From: a virus
Length of the DNA: 30,197 bases
IMG/VR virus record: IMGVR_UViG_3300047163_000237
Location: 1 to 30,197 of that record
Reading direction: 5' to 3' (one strand)
Shown: positions 22,146-27,576 of the stretch, in pieces
Layout: every line of letters starts with the position of its first letter
Numbering within the stretch: position 1 is the first letter of the stretch
The notes under the pieces: generated by a model
Database searches by the model: none
What the model was told of the DNA's origin: nothing
Seen by the model: the letters and a program-made list of their open reading frames with translations, nothing else
Program-made: the position numbers and the translations under genes

Positions 22146-22739
22146 CTAGTCTAAATCCTCGTACAGTTTCACCAGAGGCTCTAGCTGTGCCTTAAGCTGC
22201 TCCTTGGCGTCATCTTCCCACTCGTCTAACGGCTGCTTCTCGAATATCTCGGCAATCTTCCTGCGAGTATCAGCAATGGTCTTTGTGAAGACGGCAAAGC
22301 CGTTGAAATCGTGTAGCACCTGTGGCCCGTGTCCTTCGTTAGGCTCTTTCAAGCCGAGTCGCACAAGTACCTTGTGGTACTCCTTCAAACCGTCCAGAGA
22401 GTTAATCTGCTGGTAGTTCATTTCCTTCGCTACCTGCATACACCTGTTAGCGGTACGCTCTGAGATGTCAGGGCAGTTGTCCTGTACCCATTTCATAAAC
22501 TCACCGTGCTTTACCTGATCCTTTGCCGTGCGTAGGAGCGTACCTATGCGAATACGTTGATTCTCCATGAAGAGCCATACCTGTTGCGTCTGCTCTGCGA
22601 TAGTGCAGCACTCGGCATAGGTGTTGTTGATCTCTACTGCAAGAGCCTCTAGGGAGTCCTGCTTAAGCTGCAAGCGTTTCTCTGCCTGCTGCTGCTCTTC
22701 TTCTAATACTGTCAAAGTCTGTGTCTGTGTATCTGCCAT
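22146..22739 (-). CDS. DUF3102-like protein
   Basis: I choose ATG 22739 (MADTQTQTL), five bases after the upstream stop, with AAGGAAC eight bases before it. The 198-residue protein has an N-terminal coiled coil (LEEEQQQAEKRLQLKQDSLE) and a DUF3102-type core at about residues 63-107: RIGTLLRTAKDQVKHG then EFMKWVQDNCPDISERTANR. This family is common in phages and plasmids and is thought to bind DNA, often near partition or replication genes. A similar core occurs in the rightward gene 25502-25936. Confidence 0.7.
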   Translation of the reverse strand: MADTQTQTLTVLEEEQQQAEKRLQLKQDSLEALAVEINNTYAECCTIAEQTQQVWLFMENQRIRIGTLLRTAKDQVKHGEFMKWVQDNCPDISERTANRCMQVAKEMNYQQINSLDGLKEYHKVLVRLGLKEPNEGHGPQVLHDFNGFAVFTKTIADTRRKIAEIFEKQPLDEWEDDAKEQLKAQLEPLVKLYEDLD

Positions 22740-22744
22740 AATAG

Positions 22745-23200
22745 TTAGTTCCTTGTCGCGTTGTTTGCTTCGTTGATTGATTGTATGCGTGCGTCTCTGT
22801 ACTTCGTAGACGCCTTTGCTGACTTCATGTAGGTAGACGGCTCTAGGTCTAGTGACCTGCAAAAGGCTTTCGCACTCTTGCTGATAGCTGCTCTGCCTAT
22901 GCCGAGCGTGTCTCCTATGTCGTCCATTGATCTACCTGCACATACGCCACTGCCGACAGCAAACGCAACTGCCCATGCTTGGTTACGTGGATTATCTGCC
23001 TCTATGATGGAAGACAGAGCGTAGTTAATGATGTAGAGGAAGCGTTTAGAGGCTTCCCTGTATCCCTGTCGAAAGTCTTCCGGTTGAATCTCTGGCTCTA
23101 GGATGTCTACAGGATGCGTGAAAGTGGCAGCACGCTCTAACGCACGCTTGTACTCGCCATCCTCGTTAAAGTGCGGCTGCTCTCGCTCGTCTTGACTCAT
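22745..23200 (-). CDS. HTH protein, sigma-70 region 4-like
   Basis: The 151-residue protein has an HTH near its C-terminal part (GRSMDDIGDTLGIGRAAISK, about residues 88-107) preceded by helices (REASKRFLYIINYALSSIIE). The HTH resembles sigma region 4 or related activators, but a full sigma factor is not present. Its start has AGGAGG ten bases upstream, the best Shine-Dalgarno in the window. As the first sizeable gene of the leftward operon it is a candidate regulator of middle or late genes. Confidence 0.65.
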   Translation of the reverse strand: MSQDEREQPHFNEDGEYKRALERAATFTHPVDILEPEIQPEDFRQGYREASKRFLYIINYALSSIIEADNPRNQAWAVAFAVGSGVCAGRSMDDIGDTLGIGRAAISKSAKAFCRSLDLEPSTYMKSAKASTKYRDARIQSINEANNATRN

Positions 23201-23202
23201 GC

Positions 23203-23340
23203 TTAGACGCCTCCTGAGCGACGTTTAAGGCTCTGGTAGACTTCGTAGGTTACGTCAGTGAAGAAGAGCACCCATAGCCAAACGGGAGCGTGTAGCGTCA
23301 CCAGTAGGTAGACCGATAGCGCGAATAAAAAGATTGTCAT
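23203..23340 (-). CDS. 45-residue membrane protein
   Basis: A 45-codon frame runs from ATG 23340 to TAA 23203-23205, two bases before the next start. The peptide has one strong hydrophobic segment (MTIFLFALSVYLLVTLHAPV, then WLWVLFF) and a basic C-terminal tail (YQSLKRRSGGV), so it should sit in the inner membrane with its tail inside. The AGGAGG of the next gene lies inside its last codons, so the two are coupled. Function unknown. Confidence 0.6.
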   Translation of the reverse strand: MTIFLFALSVYLLVTLHAPVWLWVLFFTDVTYEVYQSLKRRSGGV

Positions 23341-23366
23341 AGTGTCTGCTGTATCAGCGACACACA

Positions 23367-23446
23367 CTCATTCCCTGTACTTCAAACGGCATCAACGGAG
23401 ACAGACCGCTTGCAGGATTCCCCTGCACAGCACAGCAGGGAATGAG
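23367..23446 (-). promoter_or_regulatory. Large leader hairpin before the early operon genes
   Basis: CTCATTCCCTG (23367-23377) and CAGGGAATGAG (23436-23446) form a perfect 11-bp stem closing a 58-base loop. The loop contains a second hairpin TGCAGG / CCTGCA (23411-23427). A small stem GCTG / CAGC (23348-23358) lies between it and ATG 23340. It lies in the untranslated leader, with no T tract, so it is a structured leader and not a terminator. Confidence 0.5.
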
Positions 23447-23448
23447 AG

Positions 23449-23462
23449 AGTATTGCTAAAGT
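23449..23462 (-). repeat. 14-base leader repeat, copy 1
   Basis: ACTTTAGCAATACT on the leftward strand lies just before the large leader hairpin. It differs at one base from copy 2. Confidence 0.5.
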
Positions 23463-23480
23463 AGTTCCGGTAGCAGCAAC

Positions 23481-23520
23481 ACTGTTCTAACGCTCTGACG
23501 TATCAGAGAATCAGAACAGT
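23481..23520 (-). promoter_or_regulatory. Second leader hairpin with a TACG loop
   Basis: The outer arms ACTGTTCT / AGAACAGT (8 bp) and inner arms CTCTGA / TCAGAG (6 bp) close a TACG tetraloop, a UNCG-type stable loop in RNA, with a small internal loop. It follows repeat copy 2 and the stop of a 27-codon frame. There is no T tract after it. Confidence 0.55.
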
Positions 23521-23531
23521 ATAGCTAAAGT
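23518..23531 (-). repeat. 14-base leader repeat, copy 2
   Basis: ACTTTAGCTATACT on the leftward strand, 69 bases from copy 1 with one mismatch. The TAG stop of the 27-codon frame lies inside it. Confidence 0.5.
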
Positions 23532-23608
23532 TTCGTTGTCGTTTCTCCTGTCGAGTGTTGATCGTTATCGTAGCCGTCTGGCTTGCTGGTAATCGTGGTT
23601 TCATTCAT
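23525..23608 (-). CDS. Possible 27-residue leader peptide
   Basis: ATG 23608 opens a 27-codon frame (MNETTITSKPDGYDNDQHST, then GETTTKL) ending at TAG within repeat copy 2. GAAGGAG lies 13 bases upstream, rather far. Its place, directly after the promoter candidate and before two hairpins, is that of a leader peptide for attenuation, but there is no codon run that would identify a sensed amino acid. Translation is uncertain. Confidence 0.35.
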   Translation of the reverse strand: MNETTITSKPDGYDNDQHSTGETTTKL

Positions 23609-23645
23609 AGTCTTCTGTCGTCTCCTTCTTGTCTAATGCTCCAAT

Positions 23646-23676
23646 AATATACAATCGTTAAGCGTTGTGTCTACAA
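23646..23676 (-). promoter_or_regulatory. Candidate promoter of the leftward early operon
   Basis: Leftward strand: TTGTAG (23671-23676) and, 17 bases on, TGTATA, or 19 bases on, TATATT (23646-23651). It lies about 40 bases before ATG 23608 in an AT-rich patch. Neither box is perfect, so confidence is moderate. Confidence 0.4.
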
Positions 23677-23692
23677 GAAAATGCTAGTTTGC

Positions 23693-23723
23693 GGGAATTA
23701 GCTATCTTGCCAGAGGGGAATTA
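23693..23723. repeat. Direct repeat GGGAATTA, possible operator
   Basis: GGGAATTA occurs at 23693-23700 and 23716-23723, a 23-base step (about two helical turns), directly upstream of the leftward early promoter candidate. This placement suits a repressor or activator site. Confidence 0.3.
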
Positions 23724-23756
23724 TTTTATCTATGAGAAATCGAGACGCATAGGAAG

Positions 23757-23971
23757 GCATCAGGGATGCAGGCAGGATCAGCAGACATGAGCGATGAAAA
23801 GTTACGTGAAAGTAGTATTCAACTAGGGACACGGCTTTACATCGGCATCTACGAAACTACGAAACGCTCTAGGATGCCCTAGGACGCATCGAAAGCTAAC
23901 CGTCCGCTATGATCGTATTGCAGGAGCCATCAAAACGGCTCAGGGATGCCGTAGCGATGCGCCAGCGATGC
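23757..23971. repeat. Cluster of GATGC/GCATC motifs, origin candidate
   Basis: Eight copies of GATGC or its complement lie at about 23757, 23765, 23845, 23873, 23886, 23945, 23956 and 23967. In 215 bases chance would give fewer than one. Several are extended to GGGATGC or GCGATGC. No gene is seen here. Clustered short sites beside large hairpins and before a Rep-like gene suggest a replication origin or a partition/regulatory site; this is inference. Confidence 0.4.
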
Positions 23972-24062
23972 GCGAAGCTCAAGACAACATCCTGTTTTGA
24001 CAGCTTCGCTCAGGGAAGTTGAAATAGACTTCCTCGTTTCAACTTCCCTGAGCACGCGAAGC
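23972..24062. repeat. Two competing large hairpins
   Basis: Arm CTCAGGGAAGTTGAAA (24009-24024) pairs perfectly over 16 bases with 24037-24052 around a 12-base loop. It is extended outward by GCTTCG (24003-24008) with CGAAGC (24057-24062) across a 4-base bulge. Alternatively AGCTTCGC (24002-24009) pairs with GCGAAGCT (23972-23979), continued by CAAGACA with TGTTTTG. The two folds share one arm and exclude each other. No T tract follows, so these are not simple terminators. They may be origin hairpins or a switch in a rightward transcript. Confidence 0.6.
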
Positions 24063-24116
24063 GTAGACAGGGTAGGACAGGTAGACCTTCCTGACGGTTG
24101 CAGTCATTCCCTCTCA

Positions 24117-24149
24117 GTGCAACGGGAGTGCGAAGCACGAGCGTTGCAC
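24117..24149. repeat. Nested inverted repeat
   Basis: GTGCAACG (24117-24124) pairs with CGTTGCAC (24142-24149), and inside it GTGC (24128-24131) pairs with GCAC (24135-24138) around GAA. It forms a nearly continuous hairpin or cruciform 55 bases from the larger one. From here to 24352 I see no further feature; a 62-codon GTG frame at 24188 looks spurious. Confidence 0.5.
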
Positions 24150-24352
24150 CATGAGTGAAGCTTTAGCGAACTATCTACAGGTAATCAGTGTATCGAAGAT
24201 ACTCTACTGGTAACGTCGGCTCCTTTTCGTTCACCGTTTCCGTCTCGTTTTCGTTATATCTTACACTGCTGCGAGAAGCCCAAAGTAGCTATCAAAACGT
24301 CATGGGTACTGCTTTCGATGCCTACAAGTTCAAATGCGGAAGTCCGTCCGCG

Positions 24353-24383
24353 TTGCTTCCTCTGAAAAACTCGTAGTTATAAA
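24353..24383 (+). promoter_or_regulatory. Candidate promoter of the rightward operon
   Basis: TTGCTT (24353-24358) and TATAAA (24378-24383) are 19 bases apart, a little wide. They lie 75 bases before the Rep-like gene in an AT-rich stretch. A second possible -35, TTGCAT, follows but has no good -10. Confidence 0.35.
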
Positions 24384-24458
24384 TAGTTTGTAGGTTTCAT
24401 TTGCATTAGCTCTGCTCATATACGAAAATACTAGCTACCGAATTACAAAAAAGGAGAC

Positions 24459-25478
24459 ATGAAGACTACGAAACGATACAAGAGCGGAGAGGCATACGCC
24501 GTGCCTGTCAGTTACGCTCAGGAGCTATGCACGAACGGAAGATACGTGCTGGCGAAGCTGGCGTATATGCAGCGTTACGCCAAGATGCGATTTGACGGTA
24601 AAGCATGGTTCGTTCTGCCGATGCGTGTTGCATCTGGTAAAGCTGACCGTAACTCGAAATACCGTGCGCTGGCTCAATACTTCCCTTGGATTGATCCTAG
24701 CAGTATCCAGAGGCTTGTAGAGAAGCTTAAGGATGCCGGATACATCAAGGTAGGACAGCACAACGCCAGACAGGGAGATAAGACGTTCTGGTATCACGTA
24801 CCGGAGAAGGTATGCAAAGCGGTTGCCGCTTCCATTAAGCGTTACTTCAATCCTGCTGAGGCAGCATCGCCCCTCAGCATCAACTGTGCGCTTGTCCTTA
24901 ACGTCGTCTATCGTGACTTCCATTTGAAAGTTACGAAGCAGGATCAACGTCTAGTGTTCAATTACCGTGCGCTGTCGAGAGACTTAGGTTTGCCTGTCTC
25001 GACAGTTCGCAGCGTGTTTGAGAAGTTGGAAGAGCAAGGATACCTGCTGCCTACGGTTGTCAGCGAGGGCAAGGCATACACGTTGAACGTGCCGAATCCC
25101 TGTTTATTGAAAGGGAATGGCCAAGGACGCAAGAGCGTATCCAAGGTCATTTACGTTGTCCTCATGGCAGCAGACGACTACAGCACAACGCAGAAGATGC
25201 TACAGGAGGGTAACGCCATCAAGCACGAGACGACACGTAAGGGGAAGCTGACTCAGCTACAGATGCTAGAAGAGTTTTACCTATGGCAGATAGAGCGTGA
25301 GCAGATTAAGACTGAGAAGAAAGCCGAGCGTGAAGCTGCGAAGCAGAAGCGTGTACGTCGTGCGTGCTTCCCTGACAAGGAAACTCGTAAAGTAGGAGAT
25401 GCTGCCATAGAAGCCGCATGGGACAAGAAGCTAGAGCGTAGACTACATGAGGTTAAGAGCCTCGCGTTATCAGTATAA
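24459..25478 (+). CDS. Replication-initiator-like winged-helix protein
   Basis: The 339-residue protein seems to have two winged-helix domains. One is at about residues 60-115 (FPWIDPSSIQRLVEKLKDAG, then YIKVGQHNARQGDKTFWY). The second is at about 165-215 (FNYRALSRDLGLPVSTVRSV, then FEKLEEQGYLLP). The duplicated winged-helix plan, basic charge and a helical Lys/Glu/Arg tail (EKKAEREAAKQKR) resemble plasmid and phage Rep initiators. It is first in the rightward operon, next to the hairpin and GATGC region that would be its origin. GGAG lies only two bases before the ATG, tighter than usual. A transcription regulator is the alternative. Confidence 0.6.
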   Translation: MKTTKRYKSGEAYAVPVSYAQELCTNGRYVLAKLAYMQRYAKMRFDGKAWFVLPMRVASGKADRNSKYRALAQYFPWIDPSSIQRLVEKLKDAGYIKVGQHNARQGDKTFWYHVPEKVCKAVAASIKRYFNPAEAASPLSINCALVLNVVYRDFHLKVTKQDQRLVFNYRALSRDLGLPVSTVRSVFEKLEEQGYLLPTVVSEGKAYTLNVPNPCLLKGNGQGRKSVSKVIYVVLMAADDYSTTQKMLQEGNAIKHETTRKGKLTQLQMLEEFYLWQIEREQIKTEKKAEREAAKQKRVRRACFPDKETRKVGDAAIEAAWDKKLERRLHEVKSLALSV

Positions 25479-25501
25479 TTGGAACAGAAACAGAACAGAC
25501 T

Positions 25502-25936
25502 ATGACAGAAGCAATAGAAATAAAGCCTAAGTTAGAAGAAGCAGAGCAAGAATGTATGTATCAACGTGCCGCGTTAGGTGCGTGGTTCTATGACAAGAAG
25601 ATTAGCTTAGAGCACGGTAAGTTTTTACCTTGGCTAAGGGCGACATGTGAAGGGTTGAACATGAGCTTTCGTACCGCTCAAAAGTTCATACGTTTAGTAA
25701 AGCCTAAGAAATGGGCAAGAGGCAGAAAGGTAGTGCCTAAGAGACGCCGTAAACAGCTTGCTATCAAAGCATCTGAGAACATGCGCCGCTTTACAGACAA
25801 GACGCTTGCGCTACTGAGACAAAGAAGAGCGCAAGGAGCTACCTATACTCAGCTAATGCAGGAGTTTGATATATCCTCCAAGGGTACACTTAACTACGCT
25901 TTGAACAGAAAGTACGTTACAGCAAAGGCAGCATGA
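25502..25936 (+). CDS. DUF3102-like protein with C-terminal HTH
   Basis: The 144-residue protein has a DUF3102-like core at about residues 22-67 (LGAWFYDKKISLEHGKFLPW, then AQKFIRLVK), a very basic linker (KKWARGRKVVPKRRRKQ) and a C-terminal HTH (LLRQRRAQGATYTQLMQEFD then ISSKGTLNYAL). The core parallels the leftward gene 22146-22739, both containing HG-x-F-x-x-W and an R-TA-[QN] turn. It may be a DNA-binding regulator or replication accessory. Purine-rich GGAACAG lies upstream and the next gene overlaps by four bases. Confidence 0.6.
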   Translation: MTEAIEIKPKLEEAEQECMYQRAALGAWFYDKKISLEHGKFLPWLRATCEGLNMSFRTAQKFIRLVKPKKWARGRKVVPKRRRKQLAIKASENMRRFTDKTLALLRQRRAQGATYTQLMQEFDISSKGTLNYALNRKYVTAKAA

Positions 25937-26595
25937 AGACAATTATCTACTCTGGCTACTCAGACAACAACTCTGAGCTAGCCATGCTCACACTACCGAA
26001 TAAGCAGCAGTACGCGGACAGACACGGCTACGAGGTTGTTACTGACAAGATGGAGTGGGAGCCGTTTAAGGTAGGGGGACTGCTCAGGCTCAGGGAGCTT
26101 CTGCCTACCGTAGACAACGTGCTTGCTGTCGGCTCAGACGTGCTCTTTATGAATCACAGGATGACGATAGAGAGTCTTGCTGTAGATGACAGAGCCGTAC
26201 TCGGCAGAGAGACAATAGGACTGTGGCCTATCAACAATGACGTATTCCTGTGGCAGAACAATACGAAGTGCAGGAAGCTACTGGACAGGATCATTGAGGA
26301 TGCTCCTATCTGGCTTCGCTATCCTTGGCTGTGGCAAGCTCACCTGTGGGACTTGATACAGGACGTGCCAGAGATTGCAGCAAGCGTGCGTATAGGCGAG
26401 CCAAGGGAGGTACAGAGCACAGTACATAATAACGATCTACACCGATGGCAGCTAGGAGACAGGATCATTCACCTACTGGACTGCTCCAATGACGAGAAGG
26501 TAGAGCTTTCTAAGGAATGGCTCCCGTATGCAGGAGAGCCAGTCTACACAACTGTCCTGCTAGCTCAGTTCGCACAACTGAGAGAGGCAGCTTAA
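25933..26595 (+). CDS. Second glycosyltransferase-like protein
   Basis: The 220-residue protein starts with a beta strand (MKTIIYSGYSDN), followed by LTLPNKQQYADRHGYEVVTD, a pattern typical of GT34-like and related nucleotide-sugar transferases. The metal-site strand is VLAVGSDVLFMNH (residues 63-75, with SDV in place of DxD), and NNDVFLWQNN (101-110) matches the 'N-G-VFLWRN' type acceptor motif. It has no membrane segment and overlaps the DUF3102-like gene by four bases (ATGA). Its place next to replication genes, away from the tail block, suggests a different substrate from the first glycosyltransferase, perhaps host surface sugar or modified phage DNA. Confidence 0.65.
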   Translation: MKTIIYSGYSDNNSELAMLTLPNKQQYADRHGYEVVTDKMEWEPFKVGGLLRLRELLPTVDNVLAVGSDVLFMNHRMTIESLAVDDRAVLGRETIGLWPINNDVFLWQNNTKCRKLLDRIIEDAPIWLRYPWLWQAHLWDLIQDVPEIAASVRIGEPREVQSTVHNNDLHRWQLGDRIIHLLDCSNDEKVELSKEWLPYAGEPVYTTVLLAQFAQLREAA

Positions 26596-26597
26596 CA

Positions 26598-26834
26598 ATG
26601 AAGCTTGTACTAAAGCGCACGGTCTATTCTTCATATCCCTACATTCGTGTCTGTCGTTTCGGTGGGATTCATCAAGAGGACAACATAGACAAGGCAACTA
26701 CGTTTGATTGTGTCGAGAGTGCTAACGCTTTCCTTACTCAGCACAGGGAACAGCTAGGCAGGTTCACATACCTAGACTACAGTGACGGCAAGATAATCCC
26801 TGTATCGCAGGAGCCTATCAGCTACGAGGTGTAG
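26598..26834 (+). CDS. Small hypothetical protein, 78 aa
   Basis: I choose ATG 26598, two bases after the glycosyltransferase stop. The 78-residue protein has a beta-rich N-terminus (MKLVLKRTVYSSYPYIRVCR) and an alpha segment near CVESANAFLTQHREQLGRFT. It is the last gene of the rightward operon. Its end overlaps the end of the opposite-strand gene 26818-27057 by 17 bases. Function unknown. Confidence 0.6.
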   Translation: MKLVLKRTVYSSYPYIRVCRFGGIHQEDNIDKATTFDCVESANAFLTQHREQLGRFTYLDYSDGKIIPVSQEPISYEV

Positions 26835-27057
26835 TCTTACGCTTCTGCTTCTTCTCAGCACGCACCCTGTCAGCGTCTACACGCACAGCCTGCCTAAAGG
26901 CTGCATCAATAGGCAAGTAGTAGCGCATACGTCCTCTCTTCTCTCTGAATATCAGAGAGTCATTCTTGATGGTCACTACGATAGGCTTAGCCTTCTGCCA
27001 TAGTACACGGTAGCTGTCTTGAGTTATCCTGCTTACTGCTTTGTCAGTGGTAGTCAT
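26818..27057 (-). CDS. Small basic protein with a probable leaderless promoter
   Basis: The 79-residue protein has a beta-like centre (KPIVVTIKNDSLIFREKRGR), a helix DAAFRQAVRVDADRVRAEKK and a basic tail (KKQKRKTTPRS). It lacks a clear helix-turn-helix. An extended -10 box ends six bases before the ATG, so the mRNA would begin at or very near the start codon, as for lambda cI from PRM. That, plus two palindromes just upstream, makes it a candidate for the lysogeny control protein of this element, although its family is not recognised. Confidence 0.6.
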   Translation of the reverse strand: MTTTDKAVSRITQDSYRVLWQKAKPIVVTIKNDSLIFREKRGRMRYYLPIDAAFRQAVRVDADRVRAEKKQKRKTTPRS

Positions 27058-27063
27058 CTACAC

Positions 27064-27072
27064 ATTATAGCA
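27064..27072 (-). promoter_or_regulatory. Extended -10 promoter giving a leaderless transcript
   Basis: The leftward strand reads TGCTATAAT, a perfect extended -10, then GTGTAG, then ATG 27057. Transcription would start near the A of the ATG. No good -35 is visible at 17 bases, which extended -10 promoters often do without. Confidence 0.6.
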
Positions 27073-27155
27073 AACTCATTTCTACAGTTTCTCTGCTACG
27101 CTCATATACGAAGCACTTACAAAACGTGCTCCCTCTGAGAAAATAATTTCTTGAC

Positions 27156-27173
27156 GCGATAACTAGTAATCGC
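27156..27173. promoter_or_regulatory. Palindromic operator candidate 1
   Basis: GCGATAACTAGTAATCGC is an 18-base near-perfect palindrome (one mismatched pair). It lies between the leaderless gene and the rightward small membrane gene. Its core resembles candidate 2. Confidence 0.45.
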
Positions 27174-27186
27174 TCGACACGGCACG

Positions 27187-27199
27187 GTTACTAGATAAC
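27187..27199. promoter_or_regulatory. Palindromic operator candidate 2
   Basis: GTTACTAGATAAC, whose complement GTTATCTAGTAAC shares a TAnCTAGTAA core with candidate 1. The CTAG centres are 28 bases apart. It lies ten bases before ATG 27209, so binding would affect that gene. Confidence 0.4.
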
Positions 27200-27208
27200 T
27201 TTGGCGTT

Positions 27209-27370
27209 ATGAACATCGTTAGAAACCTTATCGGGATACCCCTCGCGGGTATCGGAATTATCGGCGTTATCCTTGGACTGGCAGCGGCATCAACTAACTT
27301 CCTTGTGGGAGGGGCATTCTTTCTGATTGTTGGCTTGTCGATTTGCATTTTCCTTAAGCGTGTTAGCTGA
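27209..27370 (+). CDS. 53-residue membrane protein with two spans
   Basis: ATG 27209 opens a 53-codon frame ending at TGA 27368-27370. Two clear membrane spans are present, about residues 6-27 (NLIGIPLAGIGIIGVILGLA) and 30-49 (NFLVGGAFFLIVGLSICIFL), with a basic end KRVS. A good terminator follows 16 bases later, so it is a single-gene unit next to the operator candidates. It could act in superinfection exclusion or as a small lysis or toxin-like protein; this is inference. Confidence 0.7.
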   Translation: MNIVRNLIGIPLAGIGIIGVILGLAAASTNFLVGGAFFLIVGLSICIFLKRVS

Positions 27371-27386
27371 GTGACGACGCAAGAAT

Positions 27387-27421
27387 AGCCCTCCTTGCCA
27401 TTGCAGCAGGGAGGGCTTTTT
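27387..27421 (+). terminator. Rho-independent terminator after the two-span gene
   Basis: The stem AGCCCTCC / GGAGGGCT, with an inner TTGC / GCAG-like part, is followed by five T residues on the rightward strand. The same arms are used in the leftward terminator at 28124-28160. Confidence 0.8.
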
Positions 27422-27435
27422 GCTGTACTGAGCCA

Positions 27436-27570
27436 ATGAATCAACCTGATCTACCCGCATGGGCTTACTGGCTCCTTGTGCCAGTAGTGGTAGTCCTGCT
27501 GATCCTGTACGCGGTTATCAGGAGCGACAGTAGGCCAAGGTACGATAGGCCGAGACGAAAGAAGAAGTAA
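27436..27570 (+). CDS. 44-residue single-span membrane protein
   Basis: ATG 27436 opens a 44-codon frame ending at TAA 27568-27570. After MNQPDLPAWAYW comes one membrane span (LLVPVVVVLLILYAVI) and then a very basic tail (RSDSRPRYDRPRRKKK). The composition is typical of a real small inner-membrane protein. It lies after a terminator, so a separate promoter or read-through is needed; none is obvious. It is convergent with the truncated nuclease gene that ends six bases on. Function unknown. Confidence 0.6.
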   Translation: MNQPDLPAWAYWLLVPVVVVLLILYAVIRSDSRPRYDRPRRKKK

Positions 27571-27576
27571 CAGCCT

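Noticed and set aside
24188-24376. 62-codon frame between the hairpins and the Rep-like gene
   Set aside because: GTG start, no Shine-Dalgarno sequence, no domain, and a Ser/Phe-rich composition; it also covers the promoter candidate region.
23341-24458. CRISPR array or tRNA in the long non-coding region
   Set aside because: The repeats are too few and irregular for a CRISPR array, and no cloverleaf with a TTC-loop pattern was seen.
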